Position numbers and translations under genes: made by a program
The notes under the pieces: model-generated
Seen by the model: only the letters and a program-made list of their open reading frames with translations
Database searches by the model: none
Told to the model about the DNA's origin: nothing
Assembly: GCF_009849585.1 (NCBI RefSeq)
Contig: NZ_VCRN01000002.1
Coordinates: 1-64,000, forward strand
From: Bacillus sp. ZZV12-4809
GTDB taxonomy: Bacteria > Bacillota > Bacilli > Bacillales > Cytobacillaceae
DNA length: 64,000 nucleotides
Direction: 5' to 3'
Shown here: positions 52,194-63,255 of the stretch, piece after piece
How positions within the stretch are numbered: the stretch's first letter is position 1
Layout: each line of letters opens with the position of its first letter

Positions 52194-52970
52194 ATGAAAA
52201 AGATTGTTTTCTTTGATATAGATGGGACCTTATTGGATCATGAAAAAAATTTGCCTGACAGTACGAAAGAGGCAATTGACAAACTGAAAAAGAATGGGAC
52301 TTTCGTGGCGATTGCTACCGGCAGGGCGCCTTTTATGTATGAGAATTTGCGCAGTGAGCTTGATATTGATTCATTTGTAAGCTTTAACGGCCAATATGTC
52401 GTTTTTGAAAACGAGCCGATATACCGCAATCCCCTTAAGACGGCTGAAATTGAAAAACTGTACAGGCATGCACAATCAAACGGACATCCGTTAGTGTTTA
52501 TGAATGAGAAAACAATGAAATCTTCGGTAACTCATCATCCGTTTATAGAGGAAAGCATGGGAAGCTTAAAGTTCCCGCACCCTGAGGAAGACCATGAGTT
52601 TTACACCGGTAGGGAATTATATCAATCACTGCTGTTCTGTGAGGAAAAAGATGAGGAAAAGTATATTTCATCAGCTGCATATCCTCATTTTGGGTTTATA
52701 AGATGGCATCCATATTCCGTTGATGTTTTGCCTGCTGGCGGGTCCAAAGCTGAAGGGATAAAGCAAATGATAAAAAGGCTTGGGTTTGATTTGAAGGATG
52801 TATATGCTTTTGGAGATGGGCTGAATGATATAGAGATGCTGAATGCTGTCGGAACGGGGATAGCCATGGGGAATGCAGAAGAAGTAGTTAAGAAGGCAGC
52901 AGACCGTGTAACATCTGGAGTCGATCAAGAAGGAATCTGGAAGGGATTAAAGGAACTTCAATTAATATAA
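52194..52970 (+). CDS. ykrA: HAD-superfamily Cof-type phosphatase YkrA
   Basis: 258 residues. HAD motif I FFDIDGTLLDHE (Asp8, Asp10), motif II 'ATGR', and motif III/IV with Lys ('AEGIKQM') and 'YAFGDGLNDIEMLNAVGTGIAMGNA'. The Cof cap domain is in the middle. A sugar-phosphate or cofactor phosphatase, substrate not fixed. ATG 52194 follows AAAGGAAG. In the same place as B. subtilis ykrA, before def. Confidence 0.88.
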   Translation: MKKIVFFDIDGTLLDHEKNLPDSTKEAIDKLKKNGTFVAIATGRAPFMYENLRSELDIDSFVSFNGQYVVFENEPIYRNPLKTAEIEKLYRHAQSNGHPLVFMNEKTMKSSVTHHPFIEESMGSLKFPHPEEDHEFYTGRELYQSLLFCEEKDEEKYISSAAYPHFGFIRWHPYSVDVLPAGGSKAEGIKQMIKRLGFDLKDVYAFGDGLNDIEMLNAVGTGIAMGNAEEVVKKAADRVTSGVDQEGIWKGLKELQLI

Positions 52971-52977
52971 GAACGCA

Positions 52978-53016
52978 AAGAAGCCTCCGATTCAGTAGAC
53001 GGAGGCTTTCTTTTAT
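52978..53016 (+). terminator. Terminator of ykrA
   Basis: AAGCCTCCG, loop, CGGAGGCTT then TCTTTT. Confidence 0.88.
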
Positions 53017-53036
53017 GCTAGTACTGCATCTGCATT

Positions 53037-53588
53037 CTATCGCTCAATAGCAATGGCATTTTTAATTGGCTGAAACGGATTTTGTTTATTGATATGATCG
53101 TAAAACATAATTCCGTTCAAATGATCAATTTCATGCTGAAACACAATGGCAGGAAGCCCTTTTAGTTTAAGTTTTAGTTCATTGCCTTCCAGGTCAGTTC
53201 CTTTGACAGTTACCTTTGCATATCGGGGCACAAAACCTGGGATGGATTCATCAACAGACAGACAGCCTTCTCCTGCAGACAGATAAGAACGCTGCACAGA
53301 ATGGCTGATGATCTTAGGGTTGAACAATGCATAACTAAACAGTTCGCCGCTATAGGCTACATGAACAGCAATCATCCTTTTGGAAACATTAATTTGAGGA
53401 GCAGCCAATCCAATTCCAGCCCTTAAACCATATTTTGCAGCAAGCTCAGGGTCTTGGCTGTTTTTAACATATTCTAACATTTCCTGCAGGACTTGTTTGT
53501 CTTCTGAAGATGGAGGCAAGTTAACTTCCGCAGCAATTTTCCTTAAAGTTGGGTGGCCATCGCGTATAATATCTTTCATGCTCAGCAT
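53037..53588 (-). CDS. def: Peptide deformylase (DefB type)
   Basis: 183 residues. Motif 1 GIGLAAPQ (58-65), motif 2 EGCLS (107-111) and motif 3 HEIDH (152-156) provide Gln, Cys and His ligands for the catalytic metal. It removes the formyl group from nascent proteins. The extra insertion before motif 2 marks the Gram-positive type 2 enzyme. ATG 53588 follows CGGGAG. Orthologue of ykrB/defB by position. Confidence 0.95.
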   Translation of the reverse strand: MLSMKDIIRDGHPTLRKIAAEVNLPPSSEDKQVLQEMLEYVKNSQDPELAAKYGLRAGIGLAAPQINVSKRMIAVHVAYSGELFSYALFNPKIISHSVQRSYLSAGEGCLSVDESIPGFVPRYAKVTVKGTDLEGNELKLKLKGLPAIVFQHEIDHLNGIMFYDHINKQNPFQPIKNAIAIER

Positions 53589-53730
53589 GATTATCACTCC
53601 CGCTATGTAATAAAGAATAAAAAAATGGCTACATTATTGGCAAGAAGAACTAAATGGAAATGCCAAAAATATGCCAAACATACTTTATATTAGTATATTC
53701 AGTCTACCAGAGAGGAGCAAAAAAGTTAAT

Positions 53731-53758
53731 ATGAGAAGGTGCTTTTGGCACCTTCTCA
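53731..53758 (-). terminator. Hairpin after yjcZ-like gene
   Basis: GAGAAGGTGC, TTTTG loop, GCACCTTCTC; only a short T-run on the minus strand. Confidence 0.65.
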
Positions 53759-53763
53759 AATAA

Positions 53764-53898
53764 TTAAAACTTCCAGCAAGCGCAGCCAACAATGATTAAG
53801 AGAATGAATAATACTACAATTAACGCAAAACCTCTGCCGTAGCCGGCACCCGCTACTGGATAACCGCATCCATAACCGTATCCGCCATAACCGTACAT
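53764..53898 (-). CDS. YjcZ-family sporulation protein
   Basis: 44 residues: a Gly/Tyr-rich N-terminus ('[14 protein letters not shown]') followed by one membrane helix ('[19 protein letters not shown]'). This is the hallmark of the YjcZ/YczN family of short spore-associated proteins. ATG 53898 follows AGGGAGG; the 18-codon upstream extension contains the ribosome site. A SigK-like promoter lies upstream. Confidence 0.85.
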   Translation of the reverse strand: MYGYGGYGYGCGYPVAGAGYGRGFALIVVLFILLIIVGCACWKF

Positions 53899-53965
53899 GA
53901 AGGATAACCTCCCTAAAGTAAGATTATCGTCCATTTTTTTGACTTGCCGCATCGGACGATTAATA

Positions 53966-53993
53966 TAGCCTATGTTTCATATGATGATTGGTG
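53966..53993 (-). promoter_or_regulatory. Putative mother-cell (SigK-like) promoter of the yjcZ gene
   Basis: Minus strand CATAGGCTA (-10, consensus CATANNNTA) with CACC 15 bases upstream (-35, consensus mACm). It would give a leader of about 60 bases. Confidence 0.5.
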
Positions 53994-54160
53994 TAGGCCT
54001 TTGCCCAAGTTATAAAGGAAAAATGGAATGAATAGATTTTAAATACACCTGGAACAAGGACAAATTGTGAACAGGTGCGAAAAGTGTCAAACCAAAGGGC
54101 TATTGTCAAACAGGGCGGGTACCTTTATAGTTAAAAATGTTATAGTAAGGAGGTTTCAAC

Positions 54161-54829
54161 GTGTCAATTTTGAACAATAGCAGACTGCTGCCTGTTTTTA
54201 TTTTAGCGGCTATCTTACTCTCTGGCTGTATCAATGAGCAAAAACCAGAGGAAAAAGTGTATGATGTTCTGGAAAAGGTAGTTGAAAAAGAAAAGGATTT
54301 TGAAAAGCAGCAGGAACCGCTCGTTAAGCTGGAGACAAGAGAAAAGCAATTATACGATAAAATTATTAACCTGGGAATGAAGGATTTCGAGGAAATTAAG
54401 AAGCTGTCTGATGAGGCTTCTGCGATTGTAGTGCAGCGCAAAGAACACATGGAGAAAGAACAGAAAAGCATACTGGCATCAAAAAAGGAATTTGAATCAT
54501 TGTCTCCGGTAATAGAGGAGATAGAGAGTCAAAAATTGAAGGATAGAGCAAAAGAATTGCAAGAAATTATGATGGATAGGTATAAGATACATGACACTCT
54601 ATACCAGGATTATTCCAATGCGCTGCAATTAGATAAAGAACTGTATGCAATGTTTAAAAAGGAAGACCTTACTCTCGATCAGCTGGAAAATCAGATTAGC
54701 AAAATAAATGAAATGTACGAAAAGATTTTGTCTTCAAATAAGCAGTTTAACGAAAAAACAAAAGAGTATAATGAAGCAAAATTGGATTTCTATAAAGAAG
54801 CAGGGCTCGAAATAAATACAAAAGAATAA
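54161..54829 (+). CDS. ykyA: YkyA family lipoprotein
   Basis: 222 residues. Signal peptide with lipobox LSGC (about 20-23), then an almost wholly alpha-helical, Lys/Glu-rich coiled-coil domain ('EKVYDVLEKVVEKEKDFEKQQEPLVKLE'). YkyA is a putative cell-wall-binding lipoprotein of unknown function located before pdhA in B. subtilis. GTG start at 54161 behind TAAGGAGG, with TATAGT -10 candidates upstream. Confidence 0.88.
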   Translation: MSILNNSRLLPVFILAAILLSGCINEQKPEEKVYDVLEKVVEKEKDFEKQQEPLVKLETREKQLYDKIINLGMKDFEEIKKLSDEASAIVVQRKEHMEKEQKSILASKKEFESLSPVIEEIESQKLKDRAKELQEIMMDRYKIHDTLYQDYSNALQLDKELYAMFKKEDLTLDQLENQISKINEMYEKILSSNKQFNEKTKEYNEAKLDFYKEAGLEINTKE

Positions 54830-54834
54830 AGTAT

Positions 54835-54867
54835 ATGCCGGCATGTTAAATGCGCGGCATTTTTTTG
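54835..54867 (+). terminator. Terminator of ykyA
   Basis: ATGCCGGCAT, loop, ATGCGCGGCAT then TTTTTTT. Confidence 0.85.
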
Positions 54868-56541
<1,674 letters not shown>

Positions 56542-56544
56542 GCC

Positions 56545-57522
56545 ATGGCGCAAATGACAATGATTCAGGCAATTACTGATGCTCTACGCACAGAATTGCG
56601 CAACGATCCGAATGTATTGGTATTCGGTGAAGATGTGGGCGTTAACGGCGGCGTTTTCCGTGCTACCGAAGGCCTTCAAAAAGAGTTTGGCGAAGAGCGT
56701 GTTTTTGATACACCTCTAGCTGAATCCGGAATCGGCGGTCTGGCAGTCGGTCTTGGTTTACAGGGCTTCCGTCCGGTACCTGAAATTCAATTCTTTGGAT
56801 TCGTTTATGAAGTAATGGATTCTATTTCCGGCCAGCTTGCACGTATGCGTTACCGTTCCGGCGGAAGATATAATTCACCGGTTACAATCCGTTCACCATT
56901 CGGGGGAGGGGTACATACTCCTGAAATGCACGCTGACAGCCTTGAAGGTTTAATGGCTCAGCAGCCTGGATTAAAAGTTGTTATCCCTGCAACTCCTTAT
57001 GATGCAAAGGGGCTGCTTATCTCAGCTATTCGCGATAACGATCCTGTTATTTTCCTTGAGCATATGAAATTGTATCGTTCTTTCCGCCAGGAAGTACCTG
57101 AAGAGGAATACACAATTCCGCTTGGCAAAGCAGAAGTTAAACGTGAAGGTTCTGACGTGACAATTGTAACTTACGGGGCAATGGTCCATGAATCTTTAAA
57201 AGCTGCTGAAGAGCTTGAAAAAGAAGGGAAATCTGCCGAAGTTATTGACTTGCGTACAGTTGCACCTCTTGATATTGAAACAATTATTGCTTCTGTTGAA
57301 AAGACAGGAAGAGCCATTGTTGTTCAGGAAGCTCAAAAGCAAGCTGGTATCGCAGCAAATGTTGTGGCAGAAATCAATGACCGTGCAATTCTTAGCCTGG
57401 AAGCACCGGTTCTCCGTGTAGCTGCACCGGATACGGTATTTGCTTTCCCGCAGGCTGAGACAGTATGGCTTCCAAACTATAAAGATGTAATTGAAACAGC
57501 TAAAAAAGTACTTGAATTTTAA
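56545..57522 (+). CDS. pdhB: Pyruvate dehydrogenase E1 component, beta subunit
   Basis: 325 residues. Transketolase pyrimidine domain ('[23 protein letters not shown]', '[16 protein letters not shown]') and C-terminal domain ('[19 protein letters not shown]'). Completes the heterotetrameric E1. Three bases after pdhA, with AAAAGGAG inside the pdhA 3' end. Confidence 0.97.
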   Translation: MAQMTMIQAITDALRTELRNDPNVLVFGEDVGVNGGVFRATEGLQKEFGEERVFDTPLAESGIGGLAVGLGLQGFRPVPEIQFFGFVYEVMDSISGQLARMRYRSGGRYNSPVTIRSPFGGGVHTPEMHADSLEGLMAQQPGLKVVIPATPYDAKGLLISAIRDNDPVIFLEHMKLYRSFRQEVPEEEYTIPLGKAEVKREGSDVTIVTYGAMVHESLKAAEELEKEGKSAEVIDLRTVAPLDIETIIASVEKTGRAIVVQEAQKQAGIAANVVAEINDRAILSLEAPVLRVAAPDTVFAFPQAETVWLPNYKDVIETAKKVLEF

Positions 57523-57606
57523 TTGAATAACTAATGACACAAGGGGGAAAATATCCCCCTGACGTGTTTTACTAGAACGATTGAAAAAATAGGAGGGTGA
57601 ATTCCA

Positions 57607-58953
57607 TTGGCATTCCAATTTAGATTGCCTGATATCGGTGAAGGTATCCATGAAGGTGAAATCGTCAAGTGGTTTGTAAAGCCGGGTGACGAAGTACAAG
57701 AAGATGACGTGCTTTGTGAGGTTCAAAATGATAAAGCGGTTGTAGAGATTCCTTCGCCAGTTAAAGGTAAAGTAGAAGAAGTCCTAGTTGAAGAAGGAAC
57801 AGTTGCAACTGTAGGTCAAGTTTTGATCACTTTTGATGCTCCAGGATATGAAGATCTTAAATTCAAGGGAGACCATGAAGATGAGGCTCCTAAAGAAGAA
57901 AAAACAGAAGGTCAGGTACAGGCAACTGCCGAAGCTGGCCAGGATGTAAAGAAAGAGGAGGCTCCTGCTCAGGATACACGTAAAGAAGGCGTCGTTATTT
58001 CTGAAACGGATGTTGATCCTAACCGCCGTATTATTGCTATGCCTTCAGTAAGAAAATATGCACGGGACAAAGGTGTAGATATTCGCCAGGTAGCTGGAAG
58101 CGGCAAAAACGGGCGCATCCAGAAAGATGACATTGATGCATTCTTAAATGGCGGTGCCGAAGTTAAGGAAGCGCCAGCTAAGGAAGCTGCACCACAAACT
58201 GAAGCCAAAGAAACTGCACCTGCAGCTGCTCAGGCGATTCCTGCTGGACAATATCCGGAAACACGCGAGAAAATGAGCGGAATCCGCAAGGCAATTGCCA
58301 AAGCTATGGTAAACTCTAAGCATACTGCTCCACACGTTACATTAATGGATGAAATTGATGTAACGAAACTTGTTGCACACCGCAAGAAGTTTAAAGAAGT
58401 TGCAGCGAATAAAGGAATTAAGCTTACATTCCTTCCTTATGTGGTAAAAGCATTAACAAGTGCATTACGTGAATTCCCTGCACTGAACACTTCAATTGAT
58501 GATGCAGCAGGTGAAATCATTCAAAAGCACTACTATAACATCGGTATTGCAGCAGACACTGAAAAAGGTCTTCTTGTACCAGTTGTTAAGGATGCAGATC
58601 GCAAATCTACATTTGCCATTTCAAATGAAATCAATGAACTGGCTGGTAAAGCACGTGACGGCAAGCTTGCTCCAGACGAAATGAAGGGTGCTTCATGCAC
58701 AATCACAAATATCGGTTCTGCAGGTGGACAGTGGTTTACTCCTGTCATCAATCACCCAGAGGTTGCCATTCTTGGAATTGGCCGCATTGCTGAAAAGCCG
58801 GTAGTGAAAGATGGAGAAATTGTTGCTGCTCCAGTATTGGCTTTATCATTAAGCTTTGACCACAGAATTATTGATGGAGCTACTGCACAAAATGCATTGA
58901 ATCACATCAAGCGTTTACTGAACGATCCAGAACTATTGCTAATGGAGGCGTAA
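57607..58953 (+). CDS. pdhC: Dihydrolipoyllysine acetyltransferase (E2) of PDH
   Basis: 448 residues: one lipoyl domain with lipoyl Lys43 (QNDKAVVE), an Ala/Glu/Pro-rich linker, the E1/E3-binding domain (about 139-175, '[33 protein letters not shown]'), another linker and the catalytic domain with SFDHRIIDG near the end. Core of the complex, transferring acetyl to CoA. TTG start behind GGAGGGTG. Confidence 0.97.
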   Translation: MAFQFRLPDIGEGIHEGEIVKWFVKPGDEVQEDDVLCEVQNDKAVVEIPSPVKGKVEEVLVEEGTVATVGQVLITFDAPGYEDLKFKGDHEDEAPKEEKTEGQVQATAEAGQDVKKEEAPAQDTRKEGVVISETDVDPNRRIIAMPSVRKYARDKGVDIRQVAGSGKNGRIQKDDIDAFLNGGAEVKEAPAKEAAPQTEAKETAPAAAQAIPAGQYPETREKMSGIRKAIAKAMVNSKHTAPHVTLMDEIDVTKLVAHRKKFKEVAANKGIKLTFLPYVVKALTSALREFPALNTSIDDAAGEIIQKHYYNIGIAADTEKGLLVPVVKDADRKSTFAISNEINELAGKARDGKLAPDEMKGASCTITNIGSAGGQWFTPVINHPEVAILGIGRIAEKPVVKDGEIVAAPVLALSLSFDHRIIDGATAQNALNHIKRLLNDPELLLMEA

Positions 58954-58959
58954 TTACAA

Positions 58960-60369
58960 ATGGTAGTAGGAGATTTCCCAATCGAAACAGATACTATAGT
59001 CATCGGTGCGGGTCCAGGGGGATATGTTGCAGCAATTCGTGCAGCACAGCTTGGACAAAAAGTTACAATCGTAGAAAAAGCTAATATGGGCGGAGTTTGC
59101 TTAAACGTTGGATGTATTCCTTCAAAGGCTTTAATCGCAGCTGGCCACCGCTACGAAAATGCTAAGCACTCAGATGTAATGGGAATTACAGCTGAGAACG
59201 TAAAAGTTGACTTTACAAAAGTTCAAGAATTCAAATCCGGTGTAGTCAAGAAGCTTACAGGCGGAGTTGAAGGACTATTAAAGGGGAATAAAGTTGACAT
59301 CGTACGCGGTGAAGCATACTTTGTTGATGGTAATACCCTTCGTGTAATGGATGAAAATTCAGCGCAAACTTACACGTTCAAAAATGCAATTATTGCAACA
59401 GGATCTCGTCCAATTGAATTGCCAACGTTCAAATTCTCTAAACGTGTTCTTGATTCAACAGGCGCTCTTGCCCTTCAGGAAATCCCTGAGAAAATCGTCG
59501 TAATCGGCGGTGGTGTTATCGGAATCGAGCTTGGAGGAGCATATGCTAACTTTGGTTCACAAGTAACGATTCTTGAAGGTGCAGATGATATTCTAATCGG
59601 CTTTGAGAAGCAAATGACATCTCTTGTTAAACGCAACCTTAAGAAAAAAGGCGTTGAATTCATTACGAAGGCACTTGCTAAGGGTGTTGAAGAGAATGAA
59701 AATGGGGTTACAGTTAAGTTTGAAGAAAAAGGCGAAGAGAAATCTCTTGATGCAGATTATGTATTTGTAATGGTCGGAAGACGTCCAAATACAGACGAAC
59801 TTGGCTTAGAGCAAGCCGGTGTTAAGATGACTGAACGCGGTGTTATTGAAATTGATAAACAATGCCGTACTAGTGTGAGCAATATTTATGCGATCGGGGA
59901 TATTGTTGCAGGTCCTCAATTAGCTCATAAAGCTTCTTACGAAGGTAAGATTGCTGCAGAAGCAATTGCTGGCCATAACGCAGAAATTGATTACTTAGCT
60001 ATCCCTGCGGTTGTATTCTCTGAGCCTGAATTGGCTTCTGTAGGCTATACAGAGCAGCAGGCTAAAGAAGAAGGAATTGAAGTAACAGCAGCTAAGTTCC
60101 CATTTGCTGCCAATGGCCGTGCCCTTGCACTTGATTCCACTGATGGTTTCTTAAAGCTTGTGACACGCAAAGAGGATGGACTTGTAATTGGTGCGCAAAT
60201 TGCCGGTGCAAGTGCATCAGACATGATTGCAGAGCTTGGTTTGGCTATTGAAGCAGGCATGACTGCAGAAGATCTTGCTATGACTATTCATGCTCATCCT
60301 ACATTGGGTGAAATTACAATGGAAGCAGCAGAAGTTGCTATTGGAAGCCCAATTCACATCGTAAAATAA
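58960..60369 (+). CDS. pdhD: Dihydrolipoyl dehydrogenase (E3)
   Basis: 469 residues. FAD motif GAGPGG (16-21), redox disulfide Cys47/Cys52 in [16 protein letters not shown] motif '[19 protein letters not shown]' and active-site 'HAHPTLGE' near the C-terminus. Reoxidises dihydrolipoamide with NAD+; may also serve other 2-oxoacid complexes. Six bases after pdhC. Confidence 0.97.
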   Translation: MVVGDFPIETDTIVIGAGPGGYVAAIRAAQLGQKVTIVEKANMGGVCLNVGCIPSKALIAAGHRYENAKHSDVMGITAENVKVDFTKVQEFKSGVVKKLTGGVEGLLKGNKVDIVRGEAYFVDGNTLRVMDENSAQTYTFKNAIIATGSRPIELPTFKFSKRVLDSTGALALQEIPEKIVVIGGGVIGIELGGAYANFGSQVTILEGADDILIGFEKQMTSLVKRNLKKKGVEFITKALAKGVEENENGVTVKFEEKGEEKSLDADYVFVMVGRRPNTDELGLEQAGVKMTERGVIEIDKQCRTSVSNIYAIGDIVAGPQLAHKASYEGKIAAEAIAGHNAEIDYLAIPAVVFSEPELASVGYTEQQAKEEGIEVTAAKFPFAANGRALALDSTDGFLKLVTRKEDGLVIGAQIAGASASDMIAELGLAIEAGMTAEDLAMTIHAHPTLGEITMEAAEVAIGSPIHIVK

Positions 60370-60373
60370 TTCA

Positions 60374-60407
60374 AAAAATCCTTCCCTGTCAGGGAAGGAT
60401 TTTTTTA
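60374..60407 (+). terminator. Terminator of pdhABCD
   Basis: AAATCCTTCCCTG, minimal loop, CAGGGAAGGATTT and TTTT. Confidence 0.92.
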
Positions 60408-60412
60408 GGTTA

Positions 60413-60799
60413 TTATTGATCTTCGTTTTCTTCATCCATTGCTTGGGTGAGCGGATAAATGATTTTATCTTTAGATACAGTTCCTTTTATTTCTACTAAA
60501 ACTTTGTCCTGATATACTAGCATTATGGCTGGGCAATTTTCTACCTTATAATTGCTTAAGTTACTGGCTTCAGCTTCTGTTATCACTTTCATATCTTTAA
60601 TCAGGTCAGGATAGCTTTTTTTTAATTCGATGATGGCATCATAATAGGATATTTCCTGTTCATATTGTTTTTTATCAGTAAAAAAAATAAGCTGCTTAAC
60701 ACTGTCGTCAATCCTCAGCTCTTCTTTTACTTCCTTATGATTGCATGAAGAGGTGACAAGCAAGAGTGCAGTAATCAATATCAATGGCACACCTTTCAT
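60413..60799 (-). CDS. slp: Small lipoprotein, Slp-like
   Basis: 128 residues. Signal peptide with lipobox SSC (Cys about 19), then a thioredoxin-like small domain ('DSVKQLIFFTDKKQYEQEISYYDAIIELKKSYPDL', 'VENCPAIMLVYQDKVLVEI') without a CxxC. B. subtilis has the peptidoglycan-associated lipoprotein slp right after pdhD, and this gene occupies that place. Assignment rests on position, size and type. B. subtilis also encodes the SR1 RNA nearby; no SR1P-like frame was seen here. Confidence 0.65.
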   Translation of the reverse strand: MKGVPLILITALLLVTSSCNHKEVKEELRIDDSVKQLIFFTDKKQYEQEISYYDAIIELKKSYPDLIKDMKVITEAEASNLSNYKVENCPAIMLVYQDKVLVEIKGTVSKDKIIYPLTQAMDEENEDQ

Positions 60800-61075
60800 C
60801 CTTTTGCCCTCACTTTATAATAAATTCCACCTTACACAAAAGACTGATATAAAACAGGCTAGAAGTCTTTAGATTTTTCCATTCCATTGACAGAAGGTGA
60901 GAAATTCATAATAAGTTATGAGTATTTTATCATATAGCAAATGGAAATATTAGCTTGTCACTCAAATGTTATTGAAATGAAAAATAAGAATTTCCTTTTA
61001 AACATATATTACAAACACAAGTGTTTCTTCTATTAAAAAATCGGGTATTGATTAAAAAATTTGGTGGTGGAGTGT

Positions 61076-61321
61076 ATGAAAATTTATACAGCTCTTTTGC
61101 TGCAGATGATAATCTGGAGCGGATATACTCTCATTGAGTGGCTTTCAAAATATGATCAGCTGGTTTATAAAGTTATTATGTTTTTTGTTTTTTTCTATCT
61201 TGCAATTAATATTGGGAATTGGGTGATTAAGTCAGCAAAAAAAACATTTATGGTTACTGTTATGAGCCTAGGTCTGTATGCTTCGTTCCATTTGGCGATG
61301 TCCTATATTACTCATGGGTAA
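61076..61321 (+). CDS. Small membrane protein
   Basis: 81 residues with about three helices ('ALLLQMIIWSGYTLIEWL', 'VIMFFVFFYLAINIGNWV', 'TVMSLGLYASFHLAMSY'). ATG 61076 is preceded by GGTGGTGGAG. Terminator downstream. Family not recognised. Confidence 0.6.
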   Translation: MKIYTALLLQMIIWSGYTLIEWLSKYDQLVYKVIMFFVFFYLAINIGNWVIKSAKKTFMVTVMSLGLYASFHLAMSYITHG

Positions 61322-61342
61322 ATGGAAAAGATACAGGCAATA

Positions 61343-61374
61343 AAAAAACGGCACCTTTACAGGTGCCATTTTTT
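61343..61374. terminator. Bidirectional terminator, small membrane gene / opuD
   Basis: GGCACC, six-base loop, GGTGCC flanked by A7 and T6 tracts. Confidence 0.88.
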
Positions 61375-61381
61375 AGGCTTT

Positions 61382-62896
61382 TTAGCTGTTTTTTTTCGGT
61401 ATGACTTCTTCTTTAAACGATTTAGCCAGCGATACGACGATTAAAAGCATAATGACGGTAAATGGCAGTGCAGCTATAATAGAAGCTCTCTGGAGTGCTT
61501 CCAGACCTCCTGTCCATAAGAGGATAGCTGCAGAAGCAGATTGGATAATGCCCCAGACAAATTTCACTTTGCCCGCAGGGTTCAAGCTTCCGTTTGTTGT
61601 CTGCATACCAAGAACAAATGTAGCTGAATCTGCAGAAGTAATAAAAAATGTGCTGATTAAAAATATTGCTAGTATGCTTAGAACAGTGCTGAAGGGGAAG
61701 TTGCCAAACACAGTGAATAATGCAACCTCCATTCCCTGCTGGTTAATTGTTTCCATAATAGGCTTGGACTCAAAGAATTCAAGGTATATGCCTGTTCCTC
61801 CGAAAACTGAGAACCAAAGGGCTCCAAAAATGGTTGGAACAGCAAGCACACCGACGATAAATTCTCTTACTGTCCTTCCGCGAGAGATTCGGGCTATGAA
61901 TGTACCTACAAATGGCGCCCAGGCAATCCACCATGCCCAATAAAAAATTGTCCAATCCTGAAACCATGTAAGCTCCTGATCAAAAGGACTAAGCCTGAAG
62001 CTCATGGAAGGAAGATTTTGAAGATAAGAGCCAATCGTTGTCGTAAACAGATCCATAATAAAATTTGTAGGTCCTACAAATAGCAGAAACAATAATAACG
62101 AGATAGCTAAAATAATATTTAAATTACTTAAGTATTTTATCCCTTTGTTTAAACCGGTTTGTGCTGATACCATAAATAAAACCGTCACAATCACAATAAT
62201 AATTAATTGAGTGGTAATATTATTGCCAACACCGGCAATTGTTGCAGATAGTCCGCCGGATATTTGAATGGCACCCAGTCCTAATGAAGTTGCAACACCA
62301 AAAACAGTTGCAAATACTGCTATAAAATCAATTAATACCCCAAGTGGACCATCTACTTTGTTCCCCAGGAGTGGCCTCAATATGGAGCTGATAACTCCCG
62401 CTGCCCCTTTTCGGAACTGGAAATACGCGAGTGCAAGCCCAATGACTGCATAGATAGCCCATGGATGAAGTCCCCAGTGAAAGAAAGAGTACCTCATCGC
62501 TGCTCTTGCAGCATCAGGTGTCTGTCCTTCAGAGAAAGGAGGCTCATAGTAGTGATACATAGGTTCCGCAACTCCCCAGAACACTAGGCCAATTCCCATC
62601 CCTGCGCTGAAAAGCATGGCAAACCAGCTTAAGTAGCTATATTCCGGCCTGTCTGCATCTTTTCCCAGACGAATATTTCCATACTTGCTGAATGCTAATA
62701 GGATAGAAAAAATTAAAAAGATAGATGCTGCTAAAAGGTAAAACCAGCCGAATTTTTCTAATATGAATCCCTGGACAGATGCTGTAACAGCATCAAGGTT
62801 GCCTTTCGGCAGTATAGTCTTTGGTATAAGTCCCCATAAAATAAATATTGCTGTGAATATGACTGAAACCGTAAAGACGGGTGTCAGTTTCTTCAT
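61382..62896 (-). CDS. opuD: BCCT-family betaine transporter, OpuD-like
   Basis: 504 residues, 12 helices. The glycine-rich GMGIGLVFWGVAEP stretch and the Trp-rich 'DWTIFYWAWWIAWAPFVGTFIARISRGRT' are BCCT signatures for quaternary-ammonium compounds; the Gly-Met-Gly-Ile-Gly motif is that of Na+-coupled glycine-betaine carriers. It imports osmoprotectant under hyperosmotic stress. ATG 62896 follows GGAGGG. The symbol reflects the closest B. subtilis paralogue; choline or carnitine cannot be excluded. Confidence 0.85.
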   Translation of the reverse strand: MKKLTPVFTVSVIFTAIFILWGLIPKTILPKGNLDAVTASVQGFILEKFGWFYLLAASIFLIFSILLAFSKYGNIRLGKDADRPEYSYLSWFAMLFSAGMGIGLVFWGVAEPMYHYYEPPFSEGQTPDAARAAMRYSFFHWGLHPWAIYAVIGLALAYFQFRKGAAGVISSILRPLLGNKVDGPLGVLIDFIAVFATVFGVATSLGLGAIQISGGLSATIAGVGNNITTQLIIIVIVTVLFMVSAQTGLNKGIKYLSNLNIILAISLLLFLLFVGPTNFIMDLFTTTIGSYLQNLPSMSFRLSPFDQELTWFQDWTIFYWAWWIAWAPFVGTFIARISRGRTVREFIVGVLAVPTIFGALWFSVFGGTGIYLEFFESKPIMETINQQGMEVALFTVFGNFPFSTVLSILAIFLISTFFITSADSATFVLGMQTTNGSLNPAGKVKFVWGIIQSASAAILLWTGGLEALQRASIIAALPFTVIMLLIVVSLAKSFKEEVIPKKNS

Positions 62897-63255
62897 CAAA
62901 TCCCTCCAGTCTTAATAATATAAACCTTGATAAAGTAATAAATCTTACAATCCTAAAATGCAGGTGTTTAATTATCCCGCTTTCCTGACAGTTTCTGCTT
63001 GATTGTTTAAAGCAATTGGAGGCTCAGCAGGGGAGAGCAGCTTCCTGAACAAGGCCCATTGAGCAAAATTGAGAGTGAGCAGCAATCCAAACCGAACTCT
63101 CAATTTTACTACTGAATGTTAAAAAAGGACTTGTTTCTGGTAAAATCAGTAGGTAATGGTAAGGTTTCATAAGGGGAACTACATTTAAAATGGCCAAGTT
63201 ACATACTAACATTAATAAAAGTGAGTTTAAAGAAATATGCACTAAGGAGGTCACA
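62897..63255. other. Divergent promoter region, opuD / deacetylase
   Basis: 359 bp without a gene. It contains a 12-bp inverted repeat AAAATTGAGAGT..ACTCTCAATTTT (63065-63107, 19-base loop) and, before the deacetylase, TAATGGTAAGG-like promoter sequence. Part of the middle resembles degraded GC-rich intergenic repeat. Confidence 0.4.

Noticed and set aside
61401..61943. Long frame opposite opuD
   Set aside because: Antisense shadow of a clear BCCT transporter; its composition mirrors hydrophobic codons.
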